A stretch of 64,000 nucleotides of DNA from CAWFGW01 sp963815495 (GCA_963815495.1 CAWFGW010000029.1:124001-188000), one strand, 5' to 3'. Shown: positions 37,475-46,498, counted from the stretch's first letter. Made by a program: numbers and translations. The notes: generated from the letters alone by a model not told the origin.

Positions 37475-38227
37475 ATGAATTTTACACTTAAGATTTGGAG
37501 ACAAAATAGCCCTCAAGAGAAAGGCCAACTTGTTGAATATAAATTAAACGACATCTCCTCAGACACTTCTTTTCTGGAAATGATTGATGTGCTCAACACG
37601 GAGTTGATTGAAAAAGGTGATGAACCAGTTGCTTTCGATCACGACTGTCGTGAAGGTATTTGCGGCATGTGTTCAATGGTAATTAACGGGCGTCCACATG
37701 GACCAAGTGACTTGACTACTACCTGTCAACTTCATATGCGTTCTTTTAATGATGGTGATGTTATCTTCATTGAGCCATTTAGAGCAAATGCATTTCCTGT
37801 AATTAAGGATTTAATGGTGGACCGTTCTTCTTTTGACAGAATTATTCAAGCTGGAGGATATGTATCTGTAAACACAGGTAATGCACAAGATGCTAATAAC
37901 ACTCCTATACCTAAAGCTGACGCAGACAAAGCATTTGATGCGGCTACGTGTATTGCCTGTGGTGCTTGTGTAGCCGCTTGTAAAAATGCTTCTGCAATGT
38001 TGTTTACTTCAGCTAAGATATCCCAATTAGCTTTGTTACCACAAGGTCAAGTTGAAAGACAAGAAAGAGTTGAAAACATGGTTGCCCAAATGGACGCTGA
38101 GGGTTTTGGTGCTTGTACTAACATCGGATCTTGTGCCGCAGAGTGTCCAAAAGGAATTTCATTAGAAAACATTGCAAGAATGAACCGTGAGTTTATTTCA
38201 GCGAAGCTTTCTTCTGAAAATGTATAA
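37475..38227 (+). CDS. sdhB: Succinate dehydrogenase iron-sulfur subunit
   Basis: 250 residues. The [2Fe-2S] site is CREGICGMC (about residue 65), and the C-terminal ferredoxin-like domain has CIACGACVAACKNAS and CTNIGSCAAECPKG. It carries electrons from SdhA to SdhC. Last gene of sdhCAB, followed by a strong hairpin. Confidence 0.95.
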   Translation: MNFTLKIWRQNSPQEKGQLVEYKLNDISSDTSFLEMIDVLNTELIEKGDEPVAFDHDCREGICGMCSMVINGRPHGPSDLTTTCQLHMRSFNDGDVIFIEPFRANAFPVIKDLMVDRSSFDRIIQAGGYVSVNTGNAQDANNTPIPKADADKAFDAATCIACGACVAACKNASAMLFTSAKISQLALLPQGQVERQERVENMVAQMDAEGFGACTNIGSCAAECPKGISLENIARMNREFISAKLSSENV

Positions 38228-38243
38228 TTAGTTTCAAGTTTAT

Positions 38244-38288
38244 TGCTCAAAGTTTAAAGCACCCATTTTTCACTTTAAACTTTGAGCA
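38244..38288 (+). terminator. Strong hairpin after sdhB
   Basis: A perfect 16-bp inverted repeat (38244-38259 with 38273-38288; TGCTCAAAGTTTAAAG arm) with a 13-nt loop lies 17 bp after the sdhB stop. There is no long T-run, so it may end transcription weakly or protect the 3' end. Confidence 0.55.
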
Positions 38289-38307
38289 TCAAACATTCAC
38301 CTTCCAC

Positions 38308-38832
38308 ATGATTACAATCATCGCTACAACCAATCGTCCAAATAGCTTATCAGCTCAAGTAGCTGATTTTTATTTATCAGAGTTTCAAGAAAAAGGCATT
38401 GCAGCGCAGGTTGTAAAATTAGAAGATTTGCCCCATGACTTTACTTTTTCGGCTCTTTACGACAATAGTGGTAAAAACGAACAATTCAACATCTTAAGGG
38501 ATAAAGTACAACAAGCAGAGAAATTACTTTTCATAGTTCCAGAATACAACGGTAGTTTTCCTGGTGTTTTAAAATCATTTATTGATGGATTAAAATTTCC
38601 CGAAGGGCTTCGGAATAAAAAAGCTGCAATGGTAGGTATTTCATCAGGCACTATGGGTGCTTCCCTTGCCATGAGTGCGCTAACTGATATTCTAAATTAT
38701 TTAGGATGCCATGTGTTTGCGTTAAAACCTAGGGTTACCGCAATTGAAAACAGTTTTTCTAATGGAGAAATAACTGAACCTACAGCATTAAAATTAGTTA
38801 ATTTACAGATCGACCAGTTTGCTGCGTTCTAA
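38308..38832 (+). CDS. NADPH-dependent FMN reductase family protein
   Basis: 174 residues, flavodoxin-like. ATTNRPNSLSAQVADFY is the FMN-phosphate loop region and FIVPEYNGSFPGVLKSFID is the conserved flavin-binding motif of the ArsH/YieF/SsuE-like group, followed by KKAAMVGISSGTMGAS. It probably reduces quinones or flavins with NAD(P)H in the cytoplasm. It starts 80 bp after sdhB, beyond the hairpin. Confidence 0.85.
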   Translation: MITIIATTNRPNSLSAQVADFYLSEFQEKGIAAQVVKLEDLPHDFTFSALYDNSGKNEQFNILRDKVQQAEKLLFIVPEYNGSFPGVLKSFIDGLKFPEGLRNKKAAMVGISSGTMGASLAMSALTDILNYLGCHVFALKPRVTAIENSFSNGEITEPTALKLVNLQIDQFAAF

Positions 38833-38937
38833 TATCGATAAATAATTTACAGATTTTTTAAACATAATTCTACATCATAGGTAACAGGATAAAGTAGAAG
38901 GTTAAAAGACATAAAATAAGCTCATCTCCCCTTAACC

Positions 38938-38982
38938 TGTCATTGCGAATTCGGAACGGAGTAGTGCGCCAATCTCCCTATT
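38938..38982. repeat. Dispersed GTCATTGC...AATCTC intergenic element
   Basis: CTGTCATTGCGAATTCGG through GCGCCAATCTCCC resembles the widespread bacterial intergenic element CGTCATTGCGAGC...GCAATCTC. Related sequence makes up the units of the array at 44.6 kb. Confidence 0.5.
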
Positions 38983-38995
38983 GTAACAACGGATA

Positions 38996-39792
38996 TTATT
39001 TTTTATAAAAAGTTTTCTTCTGATTATCATACACCACGGTATAATGGTCATCAGGCTTTAAATCAGAACAATTAACTGAAGTTCCTTTACCTTGTTTTAA
39101 TTTCACACCCTCTTTATTATAAATAGAGTATCGTATTGGTTTATCTGTGGTAAAATTCAAAACTTCAGAAACTCTTCTAGGATAAATTGAAATTGGTTTT
39201 CTTTCTAATTGAAACGAGACCGTTTTCGAATAAAATATTAATCCATCAGCTTCAACAAATTTAATACGGTATTGATTAAGTCCAGTGCTATGTTCTGCTT
39301 GTACAGAATAAAAATTTGCAGAAACGTTCCCTTTACATTCAACTTGTTGTAAATCTTCCCATTCATTACTTACACTTAATCGTTGTATATAGAATACACC
39401 ACCACTTTTTTCACCTTTGGTCGACCAGTTTATAGCGTCTATATCTACATTTAACTGAAGCATATTCAAACCTGACTATTTGATTTTATTACTTGTTCAT
39501 TCAATACTTTAGGTACACAGTTATTTCGATAAAGTATTTTAAGAATAATTGAGGCATTCATACTTAACCCCGACAAATTAACTTCAAAAACAGATACTTT
39601 TGGAGAAGCCACCACCTTCTCTCCATTCAAAAAGACGCTTACAACACAAAACTCACCTTCTGATAGCGGATTTTGAACAAATAAGTTTTTGCCTTGATAA
39701 AAGCCTTCTAATGTTAATACTCCCGCAAACGTTTTTGAGCAGGTTAAAGCGAAGACCAATAACAAGCAATAGAAGGTTTTATTAGTTATCAT
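38996..39792 (-). CDS. Small secreted protein with T9SS-like tail, one frameshift
   Basis: About 265 residues when joined. The first frame (39792 to ~39470) has a signal peptide (TFYCLLLVFALTCSKTFAG) and the family pattern VLTLEGFYQGKNLFVQNPLS, FCVVSVFLNGEKV and CVPKVLNEQVIKS. One T is missing near 39470 (GTTTG), after which the frame continues LNVDIDAINWSTKGEKSGG, FYIQRL and YRIKFVEADG. The end (SIYPRRVSEVLNF to TFYKK) is a T9SS-type tail. This two-part family is common in Bacteroidota; function unknown. The 4-bp overlap of the two frames is therefore not two real genes. Confidence 0.7.
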
Positions 39793-40362
39793 GACTCATT
39801 TATATTAATTGATGCTAGTGAAAAGTTGCTATTAAGAAAAGATACAACGATTAAAACAAACTCTCAAATTTCTAATCAAAAGAGCCGTTAATTTTTTAAA
39901 AAAATGTTAAAATATTATGTGAGATGATAAATGTGGAAAAGTTAAAAACCGCTTAAAAATAGAATAAACAGATATTTTAAAATTTTTAAAGATAAAATTG
40001 TTTCATTTTGTCGTCAAATGATTCAATAACTCCTCCCCCTACCTCTTCATTGGACTATTCTAACAAACCGCAAACTTATTGATTTATTAAAATAATACAA
40101 TTTTAAACAAAAGCTAAAAAACACTATTAAAAACCTGATTATTAGATTATTTAAAACAAAATACAATCAACAATAAAAAAATACACTTACACAAAATAAT
40201 ACAAGTAAAAACCCCACCTCAAAAATTGCACTTATCCAAGTTATAAATATTGATTTTTCATACAAAAAACTTTTTAAATATTGGAATAATACAATTTAAA
40301 TATAGCCTATCTCTTTTATTTAGGCATTTTTAATAAAATCAGTAAAAAAAATTACAATTTCT
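39793..40362. other. Very AT-rich intergenic stretch upstream of amtB
   Basis: About 570 bp with runs of A and T, no frame longer than a few dozen codons and no structured RNA I recognise. It must include the promoter of the minus-strand T9SS protein. Confidence 0.5.
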
Positions 40363-40393
40363 TTGGATGTAATTTTTTCGAGACATACCTTGC
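40363..40393 (+). promoter_or_regulatory. Promoter of amtB
   Basis: TTG at 40363-40365 and TACCTTGC at 40386-40393 with a 20-bp spacer, the same spacing and TAnnTTGC form as before sdhC. Leader about 40 nt. Confidence 0.45.
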
Positions 40394-40438
40394 AGACATA
40401 TCATTAATCAAAAACTTGTTTAACCAACAATCCTATTT

Positions 40439-41785
40439 ATGGAAAATTTAATTACAGACGTACTCGGAAATCTTACTAGTGTAGTAAGTGGAGTTAACTT
40501 CTCGGCAGCATTAGATGCTGTTGTACAAGATGAGGGTGCTACCCCTACTTTAGCAGACTTATCTGCAAAAGTTGATATGAACTTACTTACTGCTAATAAC
40601 ATCTGGATGATGTTGTCTACTGCGTTAGTATTTATTATGCACTTAGGTTTTGCAACAGTTGAAACTGGTTTTTGTCAATCAAAAAACACAGTCAACGTTT
40701 TATTCAAAAACACACTTACTCCAATGATTGGTCTTTTGACTTACTGGGCTTGGGGATTCAACTTAATGTATCCAGGTGACTTCAACGGTTACTTCGGATT
40801 TGCAGGTTTCGGAATCGGAACAGGAGATGACTATGACTCATTAGCTTACGCTGGAGCTGGTTACACTTACTGGACTGACTTCTTGTTCCAAGGTATGTTT
40901 GCTGCAACTTGTGCAACAATCGTTTCTGGAGCAGTTGCTGAGCGTATTAAAGTTGAAGCATACCTTCCTTTCACATTCGTATTCGTTGGATTCATCTACC
41001 CTTGGTTAGGTTCATGGCAATGGGGCGGTGGCTGGTTAAGCGAAATGGGATTCTATGACTTTGCTGGTTCTACTTTGGTTCACTCTGTTGGTGGATGGGG
41101 AGCTTTAGCTGGTATCTGGATCATCGGAGCGCGTATCGGTAAATACAAAGACGGTAAAGTAAATGACTTTCCTGGTGCATCTGTACCATTATCAGTAATC
41201 GGTGTATTCTTATTATGGTTAGGTTGGTTTGGATTCAACGGTGGATCTGTATTATCAGCTGATCCTGAAGCAGTATCTTATGTATTAGTAACAACTTCTT
41301 TAGCAGCTTGTACTGGTGGTTTAGCTGGTGTTTTAACTGGATCATTTGTTTTCAAACGATTAGACTTAGGAATGGCTTTAAACGGTATTCTTGCTGGTCT
41401 TGTAGGTATCACAGCTGGTGCTGACTCTGTAAGCATCGGATCTTCATTAATCATTGGAGCAATTGCTGGTGTAATCGTAGTATTCTCTGCAACTGGTCTT
41501 GACAAATTGAAATTGGATGACTGTGTGGGTGCAGTTTCAGTACACTTAACATGCGGTATCTGGGGTACACTTGCAGTTGGTATCTTCTCAACCAACCCAG
41601 ATCATTCATTCATGGTACAATTAATCGGTGTTGCTTCTTACGGAGCTGTAGCTTTCACAGCAGCATCAATCATCTTCTTAGCTCTTAAATATACCATTGG
41701 TGTAAGAGTTAAAGAAGAAAACGAAATTAATGGTCTTGATAGCCACGAACACGGTATCAGAGGTTATACAATCCTTGTTCCCTAA
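40439..41785 (+). CDS. amtB: Ammonium transporter
   Basis: 448 residues, 11 membrane helices. Signature parts: GFATVETGFCQSKNTVN, the twin pore histidines in GSTLVHSVGGWGALAG and VSVHLTCGIWGTLAVG, and WLGWFGFNGGS. It conducts NH4+/NH3 across the inner membrane. The C-terminal tail (EHGIRGY) carries the conserved region that contacts GlnK-type PII proteins, although no glnK gene is adjacent. Codon use is notably rich in preferred codons, which suggests high expression. Followed by a terminator and a porin gene. Confidence 0.95.
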   Translation: MENLITDVLGNLTSVVSGVNFSAALDAVVQDEGATPTLADLSAKVDMNLLTANNIWMMLSTALVFIMHLGFATVETGFCQSKNTVNVLFKNTLTPMIGLLTYWAWGFNLMYPGDFNGYFGFAGFGIGTGDDYDSLAYAGAGYTYWTDFLFQGMFAATCATIVSGAVAERIKVEAYLPFTFVFVGFIYPWLGSWQWGGGWLSEMGFYDFAGSTLVHSVGGWGALAGIWIIGARIGKYKDGKVNDFPGASVPLSVIGVFLLWLGWFGFNGGSVLSADPEAVSYVLVTTSLAACTGGLAGVLTGSFVFKRLDLGMALNGILAGLVGITAGADSVSIGSSLIIGAIAGVIVVFSATGLDKLKLDDCVGAVSVHLTCGIWGTLAVGIFSTNPDHSFMVQLIGVASYGAVAFTAASIIFLALKYTIGVRVKEENEINGLDSHEHGIRGYTILVP

Positions 41786-41803
41786 TTCGCTTACAGATAA
41801 AGA

Positions 41804-41830
41804 CTCCGCTCATATGAGCGGAGCCTTTCT
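41804..41830 (+). terminator. Intrinsic terminator after amtB
   Basis: A 20-bp perfect palindrome CTCCGCTCATATGAGCGGAG (41804-41823) followed by CCTTTCTT, 18 bp after the amtB stop. Confidence 0.8.
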
Positions 41831-41883
41831 TAAACAACTGAATGAACTGAATTAAAAATTAATCCAAACACAAATAAAAAAAG

Positions 41884-42951
41884 ATGAAAAAATTATTCTT
41901 AACAGCATTAGCAGCAGCTAGTATACTTAGCGCAAATGCACAAGACAGTACAGCAACTGAAACAGCTACACCGTTAGTAATTTCAGGGTCAATTGATACC
42001 TATTACAAAGCTTCTCCAAACAATCAATCTCCTGGGTCTTCATTTGCAGACGGAGAAACTGGTTTTAACTTGGGTATGGCGAATGTTATCTTAGAAAAAG
42101 CTGGTGAAAAATCAGGGTTTGTTGCAGACTTAGTATTTGGACCAAGAGGTGATGCAGCTGTTTTCGCTGAAGATTTTGATATGCAATCAAACTTTGCTAT
42201 TCTAAACCAACTATATGCCTACTGGAATGTTACTGATGGATTTACGCTTACATTGGGTAACTTCAATACATTCTTAGGATATGAAGTAATTTCTCCAACA
42301 GGAAATTTTAACTACTCTACTTCATACATGTTCTCTAACGGTCCATTCTCACACACAGGTTTGAAAGCTGATTTCACATTAAGTGATGACTTAACGTTAA
42401 TGGCTTCAGTAATGAACGCTACAGATGCTACATCTGGTCCAATGGGAGTTAACACGCCTTCATTTGGTTTACAATTAGGTATTGCTGATATGGCATGGTT
42501 AAACTTTGTATTTGGTGACCAATCTGGTTCTGATGATCCACAAAATGCTACTTTCCAAGCAGATATTACAACTGGTACAGATGTATCTGATGAGTTCTAC
42601 TTAGGTTTCAATGCAACTTATAACACAACATCATTTGATGAAGATGTAGTAGGATATAGTGCTGCTGGATTCTATGGTGCAGCTGTTTACGCTCAATATG
42701 CATTTTCTGATGCTGTTTCAGCTGGTGTAAGAGGTGAGTACTTTGCGTTTCATCAATCAGAAGCAGATGCTATTAGTGTAATTGACTTAACTGCTTCATT
42801 AAACTATACTGTTGGAAGCCTTACATTCATCCCTGAATTCAGAATTGACTTAGGAGAAGATTTTGGTGCAGCACAAGGATGGGTTGATGCAGATGGAGAA
42901 GCTCTTAGTGCATTACCACAGTTCTACTTAGCAGCAGTTTACGCTTTCTAA
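41884..42951 (+). CDS. Outer-membrane beta-barrel porin, BBP2/OmpL-like
   Basis: 355 residues with a signal peptide (KKLFLTALAAASILSANAQ). The barrel shows alternating strands: LVISGSIDTYYKASP, GFNLGMANVILEK, FTLTLGNFNTFLGYEV, TGLKADFTLSDDLTLMASV, and a final strand ending YLAAVYAF with the C-terminal Phe needed for barrel insertion. This is the putative beta-barrel porin-2 family. It sits about 100 bp after amtB behind a terminator, so it may be co-regulated by readthrough and give outer-membrane entry for small nitrogen compounds; this is inference from position. Confidence 0.8.
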   Translation: MKKLFLTALAAASILSANAQDSTATETATPLVISGSIDTYYKASPNNQSPGSSFADGETGFNLGMANVILEKAGEKSGFVADLVFGPRGDAAVFAEDFDMQSNFAILNQLYAYWNVTDGFTLTLGNFNTFLGYEVISPTGNFNYSTSYMFSNGPFSHTGLKADFTLSDDLTLMASVMNATDATSGPMGVNTPSFGLQLGIADMAWLNFVFGDQSGSDDPQNATFQADITTGTDVSDEFYLGFNATYNTTSFDEDVVGYSAAGFYGAAVYAQYAFSDAVSAGVRGEYFAFHQSEADAISVIDLTASLNYTVGSLTFIPEFRIDLGEDFGAAQGWVDADGEALSALPQFYLAAVYAF

Positions 42952-43003
42952 TAAGTCCGCTAGAGGGTTCACCTCAAATTCACTTTTTTAATTTTGGTTA
43001 GAG

Positions 43004-43036
43004 TCCCGTTCCAATTTCTTTGGAGCGGGATTTTTT
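43004..43036 (+). terminator. Intrinsic terminator after the porin gene
   Basis: TCCCGTTCCAA pairs with TTGGAGCGGGA (11 bp, one G-T) followed by TTTTTTG, about 50 bp after the porin stop. Confidence 0.8.
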
Positions 43037-43117
43037 GTTATTTTTAAAGTAACACTGAATGTCATTCAGAATTACGCACTGTAATGAAGTAATACCTGGA
43101 TCTCTTAGAGGTCAAAG

Positions 43118-43257
43118 CGTCATCCTGAGGTTCCGATAGCTATCGTGGACGAAGAATCTTATGATATTGAAAACGAACCTAATACATTTTCAACCAATTT
43201 TAACAAAGACCTAAAAGTTCCCTGATAGTTTTGTAAAAACATAATTCTGGGATGACG
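43118..43257. repeat. 140-bp MITE-like intergenic element
   Basis: The ends are inverted repeats CGTCATCC (43118) and GGATGACG (to 43257). The left part CGTCATCCTGAGG...GGACGAAGAATCTTATG matches a dispersed element common in Bacteroidota. A related half-element (TGTCATTCAGAATTACG...GGATCTC) is at about 43060-43104. No transposase. Confidence 0.5.
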
Positions 43258-43283
43258 TACTCAATTAAAACACCCTCACAGAT

Positions 43284-44552
43284 ATGACGATAAAGAAATC
43301 AACTATTTTAATACTCTTTTTTATTTCTCTCACCATTACTTCTTATAGTTCAAAACTATTATTAGAGATGAATGAGAGCCAAAGTAATCACTTAAAAGCA
43401 TATGGCATCACTTATTGGGTGTTGGAATCCGGTTTAGAGTGTGATTGGTTACTCAATTACAAAGGGGGGAGTTTTGTATTGCCCTATAACAAAGTCATTG
43501 AAAATGAATTAATCATCCGAGGCATCAGCTACAGTGTAATTTCTGATGCACAGTACCAGCAAATTATAACTGAAATTTCGAGCCCCGATGTGAATATGGA
43601 TGTGATGAAGCTCGAAAAGGCACCTAAAATTGCCGTTTATTCTCCCAAAACTAAACAACCTTGGGATGATGCTGTAACCCTTGTACTCACCTATGCTGAA
43701 ATTCCTTACGATGTCATTTTTGATGACGAAATCATGGCGGATGCTTTAGCCAAATACGATTGGCTCCACTTACATCACGAAGACTTTACGGGCCAATATG
43801 GTAAGTTTTACGCGAGCTACCATACACAACCGTGGTACATTCAGCAACAAAAGGATTATGAAGAAACAGCTAAAAAACATGGTTTCAATAAAGTAAGCCA
43901 ATTAAAGCTAGCTGTAGTTAAAAAAATACAAGCGTACGCTGCTGCAGGAGGTTTTATGTTTGCCATGTGTTCAGCGACTGACACCTATGATATTGCTTTG
44001 GCAGCCGCAGGTGTTGACATCTGTGAACACATGTTTGATGGTGACCCCGCTGATAGAAATGCCCAACAGAAATTAGATTTCACGAATACTTTTGCCTTCA
44101 AAGATTTTCAACTCAAAACTAACCCCTATGAGTACGAATATTCTACCATCGACAACCAATATAATGAACGAGGATTAAATGAAAAGAACGACTTTTTTAA
44201 CCTTTTCACGTATTCCGCAAAATGGGATCCTATTCCTACCATGCTAACTCAAAATCACACCAACACCATTCATGGGTTCATGGGGCAAACTACGGGATAT
44301 AAAAAGAGAATGGTGAAATCTGATGTAGTGGTTATGGGTGAAAACGAAGAAATAAACGAAGCACGCTATATCCACGGAATTATTGGCAAAGGCTTCTGGA
44401 CATTCTATGGCGGTCACGATCCGGAAGATTACCAACACTTTGTCGGTGAAGAACCAACAGACTTAAACCTTCACCCCAACTCCCCTGGTTACCGTTTGAT
44501 TTTGAATAACATCCTTTTCCCTGCTGCTAAGAAGAAAAAGAAGAAGACGTAA
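43284..44552 (+). CDS. Conserved secreted Bacteroidota protein (often labelled asparagine synthetase B)
   Basis: 422 residues with a signal peptide (STILILFFISLTITSYSS). The N-terminal part LLLEMNESQSNHLKAYGITYWVLESGLECDWLLNYKGG is shared by a Bacteroidota family that databases name asparagine synthetase B, although the ATP-pyrophosphatase motifs of AsnB are absent. The middle has a flavodoxin/GATase-like look (IAVYSPKTKQPWDDAVTLVL, then AAAGGFMFAMCSATDTYD with a Cys at a nucleophile-elbow-like position; also FYGGHDPED). The C-terminus is a poly-Lys tail. A periplasmic or surface role is more plausible than asparagine synthesis; function unknown. Confidence 0.65.
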   Translation: MTIKKSTILILFFISLTITSYSSKLLLEMNESQSNHLKAYGITYWVLESGLECDWLLNYKGGSFVLPYNKVIENELIIRGISYSVISDAQYQQIITEISSPDVNMDVMKLEKAPKIAVYSPKTKQPWDDAVTLVLTYAEIPYDVIFDDEIMADALAKYDWLHLHHEDFTGQYGKFYASYHTQPWYIQQQKDYEETAKKHGFNKVSQLKLAVVKKIQAYAAAGGFMFAMCSATDTYDIALAAAGVDICEHMFDGDPADRNAQQKLDFTNTFAFKDFQLKTNPYEYEYSTIDNQYNERGLNEKNDFFNLFTYSAKWDPIPTMLTQNHTNTIHGFMGQTTGYKKRMVKSDVVVMGENEEINEARYIHGIIGKGFWTFYGGHDPEDYQHFVGEEPTDLNLHPNSPGYRLILNNILFPAAKKKKKKT

Positions 44553-44636
44553 GATTAATAACATGACTTTACTAATGCGTTGTGCTATCGGAATGTGCTT
44601 AATGGAGGGGTTAATAGGATAATTGTTAACATAATT

Positions 44637-45573
44637 CGTCATTACCAGCTAAAGTATGAAGCGTAGTAATCTAGCTGTCGAAGTACGGATTAAGGGACTA
44701 CCACGTAATTACTTCACTGCATTATGTAATTACTGGTAGTGACGATTATAATGGTATTAAAATACGTCATAACCAACTGAAGCATGAGGCGTGGTTATCT
44801 AACTGTCGAAGCACGGATTGGTGGACTTCCACGTAATTACTTCACTGCGTTACGTAATTACTGGTAGTGACGATTATAATGGTGTTAAAATACGTCATAA
44901 CCAGCTGAAGCATGAAGCGTGGTTATCTAACTGTCGAAGCACGGATTGGTGGACTTCCACATAATTACTTCACTGCTTTATGTAATTACTGGTAGTGACG
45001 ATTATAATGGTATTAAAATACGTCATAACCAACTGAAGCATGAGGCGTGGTTATCTAACTGTCGAAGCACGGATTGGTGGACTTCCACGTAATTACTTCA
45101 CTGCGTTACGTAATTACTGGTAGTGACGATTATAATGGTGTTAAAATACGTCATAACCAGCTGAAGCATGAAGCGTGGTTATCTAACTGTCGAAGCACGG
45201 ATTGGTGGACTTCCACATAATTACTTCACTGCTTTATGTAATTACTGGTAGTGACGATTATAATGGTATTAAAATACGTCATAACCAGCTGAAGCATGAA
45301 GCGTGGTTATCTAACTGTCGAAGCACGGATTGGTGGACTTCCACGTAATTACTTCACTGCGTTACGTAATTACTGGTAGTGACGATTATAATGGTGTTAA
45401 AATACGTCATAACCAGCTGAAGCATGAAGCGTGGTTATCTAACTGTCGAAGCATGGATTGGTGGACTTCCACGTAATTACTTCACTGCGTTACGTAATTA
45501 CTGGTAGTGACGATTATAATGGTATAATTCGTCATTACCAGCCGAAGCATGAGGCGTGGTAATCTTACTATCG
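44637..45573. repeat. Tandem array of 128-bp structured units (7 full plus 1 partial)
   Basis: Units start at 44637, 44765, 44893, 45021, 45149, 45277 and 45405, exactly 128 bp apart; the seventh is 125 bp and a partial eighth starts at 45530. Units 2 and 4 are identical, as are 3 and 5, giving an A-B-A-B order; unit 6 has a B-type left half and A-type right half. Each unit has two predicted hairpins (ATAACCA with TGGTTAT; ACGTAA with TTACGT) and complementary ends (CGTCA with TGACG; 12 bp in unit 1). Base changes between copies keep pairing. The array has stops in all frames and no coding potential. Confidence 0.92.
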
Positions 45574-45748
45574 TTACCTCAACCAAAAAATCACACACAT
45601 CACGACAGGTGGCACTATCGGGGTTGGTAGCAACGTATTTTATAATTATCAACTCAAAAGGTCTCAGCGAAACGCTAAGACCAGTCGGTGGTCGGTGATA
45701 CCTAGCTGCTCAGCGTCCTCTTGGGAGTGACTCTAAGTGGAGGGAAAA
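45574..45748. other. Gap between repeat array and lipoprotein gene, with a hairpin
   Basis: Slightly more GC-rich than its surroundings. GGTCTCAGCG and CGCTAAGACC (about 45660-45682) form a hairpin with one mismatch and a 3-nt loop. It is not followed by a clear T-run on either strand. No gene seen. Confidence 0.4.
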
Positions 45749-46243
45749 TTACCATAATCTGATATAATAGGAACTATCGCTATTAACAATAAAAAGTCCG
45801 CCTTGAGTTGTTTTCGGATCACCTGTAAAAACTGATAGATATGTTCCTAAATATAATTTTGGATTTTCTATGCGGTAGAATTTAGACATACATATGGTGG
45901 TAATATCTTTTTCTCTATCATTAAAATACACTTTTTTATCCTCACAAAAAGCGGAATCTATTTTCTTCATCCCCTCATTAATTTCAAATACGGAGGAAGT
46001 ATCATTTATAAATAAACTATCAATTAGCGTTTCATAGTATTTAAGCTTAGATATTTTTGTTTTTACAGCAACTTGTCCTGAAATATCAAAGCCATCAAAT
46101 AATATCAAACTATCTAAAGCCATAATGTTAGTTTCATCTAATTTTTTTTTGATTTCAACCAGAATTTTTTCTTCAAAAGAAGGTTTTCTTTCACAGCTTA
46201 TTGTTAGTATAAGAAAGAAAAACCATAAAAATATATTTTTCAT
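45749..46243 (-). CDS. Putative lipoprotein of unknown function
   Basis: 164 residues. Lipobox LTISC (Cys at 17), then a charged helix (FEEKILVEIKKKLDE). Two further cysteines lie in FCEDKKV and ICMSKFY. Preceded by low-GC sequence and followed by the repeat array. No family recognised. Confidence 0.55.
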   Translation of the reverse strand: MKNIFLWFFFLILTISCERKPSFEEKILVEIKKKLDETNIMALDSLILFDGFDISGQVAVKTKISKLKYYETLIDSLFINDTSSVFEINEGMKKIDSAFCEDKKVYFNDREKDITTICMSKFYRIENPKLYLGTYLSVFTGDPKTTQGGLFIVNSDSSYYIRLW

Positions 46244-46440
46244 ATTCGTTTAATTTTACAGGTGGCTTTGCATAATCTCTCGTATCTGGTTGTCCCTGCT
46301 CCCGCCCTGATCTGCATGGGGCTTATTAATTACCTATTAAATATACACCCAACATTCCTTTACACCTTCTGAATTGTGAAATTTATAAAGAGTTTATTAT
46401 AGGAATCAAACAGCATTAGAACTAGATGGACTAAAAAATA

Positions 46441-46476
46441 AAAGGTCTTGGTTTTTAAAGTTAAACCAAGACCTTT
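46441..46476 (-). terminator. Terminator of the amino-sugar transporter gene
   Basis: A perfect 14-bp stem (AAAGGTCTTGGTTT with its complement, 8-nt loop) about 22 bp after the stop. On the minus strand it is followed by TTATTTTTT. Confidence 0.8.
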
Positions 46477-46498
46477 CAAACTATAGACTGTGCTAGGA

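Noticed and set aside
38996..39792. Two separate overlapping genes
   Set aside because: The two frames together match one known two-part secreted family, so they are one gene broken near 39470.
39793..40438. Replication origin or centromere-like AT-rich region
   Set aside because: No DnaA-box cluster, iterons or replication genes; only high AT content.
41278..41595. Minus-strand frame inside amtB
   Set aside because: Shadow of a well-conserved membrane transporter; no signal of its own.
43118..43257. Insertion sequence
   Set aside because: Only 140 bp with 8-bp inverted ends and no transposase frame; at most a MITE-like element.
44637..45573. CRISPR array
   Set aside because: Units are 128 bp and contiguous with no unique spacers, and there are no cas genes nearby.
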